From Methanolinea sp. UBA473 (lineage in GTDB: Archaea; Halobacteriota; Methanomicrobia; Methanomicrobiales; Methanospirillaceae): a stretch of 17,513 nt of DNA. A model generated the notes under the pieces. The model was given only the letters and a program-made list of their open reading frames with translations, made no database searches and was not told the origin of the DNA. Shown piece by piece: positions 14,249 through 17,513 of the stretch (positions are counted from its first letter, which is position 1; each line of letters begins with the position of its first letter). The position numbers and the translations under genes were made by a program. Location: the NCBI GenBank assembly GCA_002509495.1, contig DAEV01000044.1, positions 1-17,513 on the forward strand, read 5' to 3'.

Positions 14249-15064
14249 TCATTTCAGGATAAGCTCCGTCAATGCCGAAACGTCACCCGGTTGGGAGTCA
14301 GGAGAATATATGTCCCCGACCACGTTCGATACCTTGACAGTATACTCTCCGGGTACCAGGAGGGTTGTATCAACTGCAAGCGATACGTGGTTTTCGTCAC
14401 CGTTTCCTCTTGTAACCTCCGAGTTCGCCATCATCCCTGAGAACGTTCCCGTATCCGGGAAATTCGAAGCGGTAGACGGGGCGACCTCCCAGATCACGTC
14501 CGAACCGACGGCAAGGTTGGTCGTACCAGTAACAAGGAACTGGTCACCGGCGTACTTTGTGCCGACAGGGTCGATCCGGAAGAACGGATCTCCCTTCGCG
14601 ACCTCCGTCTGCGAGGGATCCGATCCGAGGTATTCCCCCGCCAGAGTGATGCCTGAGGATGCCGAGGTTTCGCCGAGGATGATCTTTAACGCCTCGTGAT
14701 CCCACGTCATCTGGGTGACCTGCACGCCATAGGAACCCGGCCGCAGGGTCGAGGTATCGATCGGGGCCGACCACCGGTTCGGGCCGTCGTCCTGCGCGAT
14801 AATCCTGGCCGAGCAACCGGTATTGGTTCGATCAGACTGATTTCCCGATTCGCCAGGTTCTTCCCTGACTTTTACCAGGAGATCCGTCCCGGCTGGGAGA
14901 CTGGTCGTGCCGGACAGGATCAGGAGATCGCCCGTGTCCGGATTTCCGATCGGATCGATTGTGATATATGGCAGGGACAGGCCATACCCGGTGGCGAGCC
15001 CGATTGTCGTGACGAGAATCCCTGCAATGAGGAGACTCCCGAGAAAAATTTTTCTGGACTTCAT
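14249..15064 (-). CDS. Secreted DUF3821 protein with two repeat units
   Basis: This 271-aa protein has an N-terminal hydrophobic segment (residues 6-28) for export. Two DUF3821 units follow (about 32-135 and 160-271). Unit 1 has ITIDPIGNPDTGDLLILSG, then TTSLPAG; unit 2 has FFRIDPVGTKYAGDQFLVTG, then TTNLAVG. Both end with a G-x-Y-x-V strand (GSYGVQVT, GEYTVKVS). FFRIDPVG is close to the beta-propeller protein's FFIRIDPIG, so these proteins share recent ancestry of their units. The ATG at 15064 follows a probable TATA box by about 30-40 nt, giving a leader of about 10 nt without a clear Shine-Dalgarno. It is the first gene of the surface cluster. No C-terminal anchor is seen. Confidence 0.88.
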   Translation of the reverse strand: MKSRKIFLGSLLIAGILVTTIGLATGYGLSLPYITIDPIGNPDTGDLLILSGTTSLPAGTDLLVKVREEPGESGNQSDRTNTGCSARIIAQDDGPNRWSAPIDTSTLRPGSYGVQVTQMTWDHEALKIILGETSASSGITLAGEYLGSDPSQTEVAKGDPFFRIDPVGTKYAGDQFLVTGTTNLAVGSDVIWEVAPSTASNFPDTGTFSGMMANSEVTRGNGDENHVSLAVDTTLLVPGEYTVKVSNVVGDIYSPDSQPGDVSALTELILK

Positions 15065-15362
15065 GGTTTGTCAATGCACTGTGTACTTGGCATTATGCAT
15101 AAATCTTTTGGCATATTGCTACAATTATTGTGCATAAAAAACATCCGGGGTCCTGCTCGTTAATCGGGAAAATGTTCCGCGAGGATGGATTGCAGCACCT
15201 CATCTCTTGAGCAGCGGCAATAAGAAAAAAACGGATACTTCACCAGGATTTCCCGGGCTAATCGATTCGATCAATATTATGTCATTTATATTGCATTGTA
15301 TGAGAATCGCTTGAAACAGAAGGAGTAATCGGCAGGAAAAAACGAATAGAATCCCTGATGAT
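15065..15362. other. Intergenic region with the promoter of the surface cluster
   Basis: No gene is seen in these 298 nt. The left part (15090-15135) holds the probable promoter and operator of the DUF3821 gene. The right part (15270-15310) is AT-rich without a clear signal and lies just past the stop codon of the DUF2115 gene. Confidence 0.5.
15093..15131 (-). promoter_or_regulatory. Probable promoter with two palindromes before the first DUF3821 gene
   Basis: On the minus strand AAAAGATTTATGCATAATG resembles a BRE/TATA pair. TTATGCATAA (15093-15102) is itself a perfect palindrome. Directly upstream lies a second palindrome, ACAATTATTGT (15121-15131), flanked by GCA and TGC. A palindrome just upstream of BRE/TATA is a usual position for an activator or repressor site. 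The XRE protein of the cluster is one candidate; this is inference. Confidence 0.4.
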
Positions 15363-15998
15363 TCACCCGTTGAAGTTATGGTGATCGTAGCAGTTCCGGA
15401 TGAACTCCTGCTTCCGGTGCTCGCTCGCGTTCACCGGGGGTTTGAGATACCCGATCTCCGGGGTCTGGAGGGCCGGGCAGAACGGGCAGAGGGCGGAATC
15501 CACATCATTCTGCTTCTCCCGGACAGGGCAGTAATATACCCCTTCGATTACCGCAACCTTATCTCCTCCGGGGAACGGCATTCCGACAGGGTGGCCTGGG
15601 AGACCCTGCACGAGCATGCAGAAACCTCCGAGCAGGAATTTTAAAAACCGGAGCCGGACCTGCTCCTCGTCCCCGGAAGAACACTGTGCCGCGACCATCG
15701 TCCAGTATTCGCCCGGACCGTGAGCAAGGGGTTCCTTCATGCGAATAAAATTTTTCAACTCGTGCATCCTTCGCAAGGCCTGATAAGTCCCGTGGAGGTG
15801 CCCGGTGATGGTCTCCTCCAGTTTCGCCCGGTATTCCGGGTTGAAATCCCGGATTGCATCCGAAAAATTCCACCGCATCTGCTGGAGGTCGCGGGGCGAG
15901 TAGGTCAGGACGATCGCTGCGATGGCCTGGCCGAGCTCACCCCGGGTCTTTTTCGACCGGAGTGCCGAGCATTCGCGAGCGATCTGGTGGCAGTCCAT
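15363..15998 (-). CDS. DUF2115 family protein (methanogen-specific, probably zinc-binding)
   Basis: This 211-aa protein matches DUF2115, a family largely confined to methanogens and of unknown function. The N-terminal half is helical (IARECSALRSKKTRGELGQA, residues 6-25). The C-terminal part has four cysteines: YYCPVRE (C157), ALCPFCPALQTP (C171, C174) and RNCYDHH (C203), a likely metal site. The ATG at 15998 is chosen because GGAG lies 8 nt upstream and the length then fits the family. The frame is open to 16163, but that extension looks random. A TATA-like stretch lies near 16053-16060. It is transcribed divergently from aIF-1A. Confidence 0.88.
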   Translation of the reverse strand: MDCHQIARECSALRSKKTRGELGQAIAAIVLTYSPRDLQQMRWNFSDAIRDFNPEYRAKLEETITGHLHGTYQALRRMHELKNFIRMKEPLAHGPGEYWTMVAAQCSSGDEEQVRLRFLKFLLGGFCMLVQGLPGHPVGMPFPGGDKVAVIEGVYYCPVREKQNDVDSALCPFCPALQTPEIGYLKPPVNASEHRKQEFIRNCYDHHNFNG

Positions 15999-16240
15999 GG
16001 TTGGGGGCTCCGGAAGTGTTGTTACACTCCTATCCCGTTTCCAGGTATTGGGTTTTATTGTTCGGCGACTGGCGGTTTGCACCGGATTCACCATTCCTGC
16101 ACCTTTAAAAAATCTGCCACAATATCGGATCACTACCCCCCCAAACCAGGACTTCTTTCTCAAACCGTGACCGGCCAGCCTTTTCTACCTTTTAGCCCCA
16201 ATATTCCCGTCAATACATACCTTCAACACGTCACGCACCC

Positions 16241-16249
16241 TATATATAA
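16241..16249 (+). promoter_or_regulatory. Archaeal TATA box of the aIF-1A gene
   Basis: TATATATAA is the clearest TATA box in the window. Its centre is about 25 nt before the TTG at 16270, so transcription should start at or next to that codon. Confidence 0.75.
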
Positions 16250-16269
16250 ATAGTAATTGAGTTGGTTTC

Positions 16270-16611
16270 TTGAAAAATTCTGGTAGCAATGCAACATCGG
16301 GTAGTCAGGCAAGTACAATGAATGCAGATGGTACGCCCACCGTTCGCGTACGGACACCTAAAAAGTGGAATGGAGAGCAATTTGCCAGGGCCGAAACGAT
16401 GCTCGGGGCCTATCACATCCGTGTCCAGTGTGCGGACGGGATCACCCGTATGGGAAGGATCAAGGGAAAAATGAAGAAACGGACCTGGATACGGGAAGGC
16501 GATACCCTGATCGTCACCCCCTGGAGTTTCCAGGACGAAAAGTGCGATATCATTTACCGGTACTTAAAGCCTCAAACGGACTGGTTGCGAAGAAACCGCT
16601 TTATCCAGTAA
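16270..16611 (+). CDS. eif1A: Translation initiation factor aIF-1A (eIF-1A homologue)
   Basis: This is the archaeal homologue of eukaryotic eIF1A, which binds the small ribosomal subunit A site and promotes scanning-like and initiator tRNA placement steps. The OB-fold core is plain: VRVRTPKKWNGEQFARAETM, then LGAYHIRVQCADGITRMGRI, KGKMKKRTWIREGDTLIVTP, and WSFQDEKCDIIYRYLKPQ. The longest version (113 aa) starts with TTG at 16270, where the TATA box predicts transcription start, so it would be leaderless. An ATG at 16318 (97 aa) is the alternative and would leave a leader of about 50 nt with only a weak purine stretch. The first 16 residues of the long form are Ser/Asn-rich and could be a disordered tail. 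The family call is firm; only the start is open. Confidence 0.95.
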   Translation: MKNSGSNATSGSQASTMNADGTPTVRVRTPKKWNGEQFARAETMLGAYHIRVQCADGITRMGRIKGKMKKRTWIREGDTLIVTPWSFQDEKCDIIYRYLKPQTDWLRRNRFIQ

Positions 16612-16617
16612 TATTCC

Positions 16618-16628
16618 TTTTTCTTTTT
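16618..16628 (+). terminator. T-rich terminator after aIF-1A
   Basis: A pyrimidine tract of nine T interrupted by one C begins 7 nt after the TAA stop at 16609-16611, typical of archaeal intrinsic termination. Confidence 0.5.
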
Positions 16629-16773
16629 CAGAATGCGATAGTCCGATTAGGTCCGCTCATCCCCTCTTTCAAGGGGATCGCCGTGGCAGGTAGGGGAGTG
16701 ATGGACAGGTTTGGATCTCCCGATGCACCTGGAGGCAGTGCAGGACGTGAAAAGTATTACGGCTTTTCCGGGG

Positions 16774-16781
16774 TATATTGA
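16774..16781 (+). promoter_or_regulatory. TATA-like box of the acetyltransferase gene
   Basis: TATATTGA lies 33-40 nt before the ATG at 16814. It overlaps the TTG at 16778, the most upstream start codon in frame. This argues that the TTG is promoter and not start, and supports the ATG. Confidence 0.4.
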
Positions 16782-16813
16782 TAGAACGACTTAAGATCCG
16801 CAGGGAATCGACC

Positions 16814-17365
16814 ATGGTGTTCCGCATCACAACAGAACGGCTGATCCTCGAAGACTTGAACAAGAAGGATCTCGTCCACATCCAGCGGATCGCCCGCGAT
16901 CCGGGTATCATGAAATATGTCCTCATCTGGCTCGAGAACGACGAACAGGTGTCCACTTTTTTACAGCATGCAATTGAGGAGACCGGATTGACGGACCGGA
17001 TGTCGTACGTGCTTGCGGCAAGGAAGAAGGGATCAGGGGAATTTGCCGGGCTGACGTTTCTCGAGATCGATCCCGAGCTCCCGAGCACCGGAGAGGTCGG
17101 GGTCGTCCTCCTCCCGGACTACTGGGCAAACAGGTATGCATCGGAGATCCTCCTGGCCTACCTCGAATTCGGATTCGGGACGCTTCACCTTCACCGGATC
17201 TTCGGGAAATGCGACGAATTGAATCTCCCTTCGGCCCGCGTCATGGAACACTGCGGACTCACCTACGAGGGAACGCTCCGAGAACACGTCTGGCTCCGGG
17301 ACCACTGGCGATCGACCCGCTACTATGGGATCCTGGACAGCGAGTTCGCCTCCCTCTCACGATGA
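16814..17365 (+). CDS. GNAT acetyltransferase, RimJ/RimL type
   Basis: This 183-aa protein is a GNAT enzyme of the group named after the ribosomal-protein N-acetyltransferases RimJ/RimL, which also includes small-molecule acetylases. It starts FRITTERLILEDLNKKDL (residues 3-20), the usual opening. GEVGVVLLPDYWANRYASEI (residues 92-111) corresponds to the acetyl-CoA loop, and NLPSARVMEHCGLTYEGTLR (136-155) is the diagnostic C-terminal motif. It ends with the usual WRSTRYYGIL stretch. The ATG at 16814 is preceded by CAGGGA, 8 nt away. It lies 200 nt after aIF-1A, with its own TATA-like box. The acceptor cannot be told from the sequence. Confidence 0.9.
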   Translation: MVFRITTERLILEDLNKKDLVHIQRIARDPGIMKYVLIWLENDEQVSTFLQHAIEETGLTDRMSYVLAARKKGSGEFAGLTFLEIDPELPSTGEVGVVLLPDYWANRYASEILLAYLEFGFGTLHLHRIFGKCDELNLPSARVMEHCGLTYEGTLREHVWLRDHWRSTRYYGILDSEFASLSR

Positions 17366-17480
17366 TCTCTGCCACAGGCTCCCGACCAGCCGCAATTGTC
17401 GCCGGTAACCAGGAGAAAAGTCTGCGGTGAAAAAGGTGTAGCTCTGGTAATTGTTGGTTCATAAACAGGTATACCTGAAG

Positions 17481-17485
17481 AAAAA
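17481..17485 (-). terminator. Short T-run after the tRNA
   Basis: On the minus strand, TCCC then TTTTT follows the tRNA 3' end by 4 nt, as expected for an archaeal tRNA terminator. Confidence 0.4.
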
Positions 17486-17489
17486 GGGA

Positions 17490-17513
17490 CGCCCCGGCCG
17501 GGATTTGAACCCG
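17490..17513 (-). tRNA. 3' end of a tRNA gene (cut by window edge)
   Basis: The minus strand reads the T arm (CGGG-TTCAAAT-CCCGG, first stem base outside the window), then the acceptor strand CCGGGGC and a G discriminator at 17490. The 5' acceptor strand should therefore read GCCCCGG. No CCA is encoded, as is common in archaea. The anticodon lies outside the window, so the amino acid is not known. Confidence 0.85.

Noticed and set aside
9547..17513. The repeated GTTNLPxG-coding stretches as a DNA repeat or CRISPR-like array
   Set aside because: They are spaced irregularly inside coding sequence, differ in many bases and are explained by repeated protein units.

Overview
The window looks like chromosome of a methanogenic archaeon, most likely of the order Methanomicrobiales. 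Direct signs are an archaeal translation initiation factor aIF-1A behind a textbook archaeal TATA box, a DUF2115 protein, secreted proteins built from DUF3821-type repeats, and a membrane-anchored beta-propeller fused to such repeats. Several promoters have the archaeal layout (TATA box about 25-35 nt before a start codon, with little or no leader). The genus cannot be fixed from the sequence alone. I see no insertion sequence, integrase, CRISPR array or plasmid gene.

Layout. Positions 1-401 hold no convincing gene. An unrecognised 331-aa protein (402-1397, minus) follows, with a structured leader and a strong Shine-Dalgarno. Next, all on the minus strand, come an AlkZ/HTH_42-type winged-helix protein (1779-2855), a possible small membrane protein (3018-3299), and a translationally coupled pair: a tandem SRPBCC protein (3916-4989) and a VOC/glyoxalase-fold protein (3509-3919). 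A DUF3795 gene broken by apparent single-base losses (5249-5689), a 64-aa membrane protein, an NAD(P)H:quinone-reductase-like flavoprotein and a GNAT-YoaP fusion follow. On the plus strand are a QueG-like double 4Fe-4S protein (7820-8614) and a NYN/LOTUS protein (8773-9546).

The most coherent block is 9574-15064 (minus): DUF3821 protein (two units), DUF3821 protein (three units), DUF2178-type membrane protein, small XRE regulator, and a 765-aa DUF3821/beta-propeller protein. The second DUF3821 gene and the DUF2178 gene overlap in ATGA, and the regulator follows 17 nt later. This suggests a cell-surface module with its own membrane partner and regulator. The DUF2178 protein carries an extra segment of about 70 residues, predicted to face outside, where the secreted DUF3821 proteins would be. 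This block is my main candidate for an undescribed system.

The right end has a DUF2115 protein (15363-15998, minus), aIF-1A (16270-16611, plus), a RimJ/RimL-type acetyltransferase (16814-17365, plus) and the 3' end of a tRNA cut by the window edge (minus). Most of the left half looks like individually transcribed accessory genes (small-molecule modification, redox, DNA or RNA handling) rather than one pathway.
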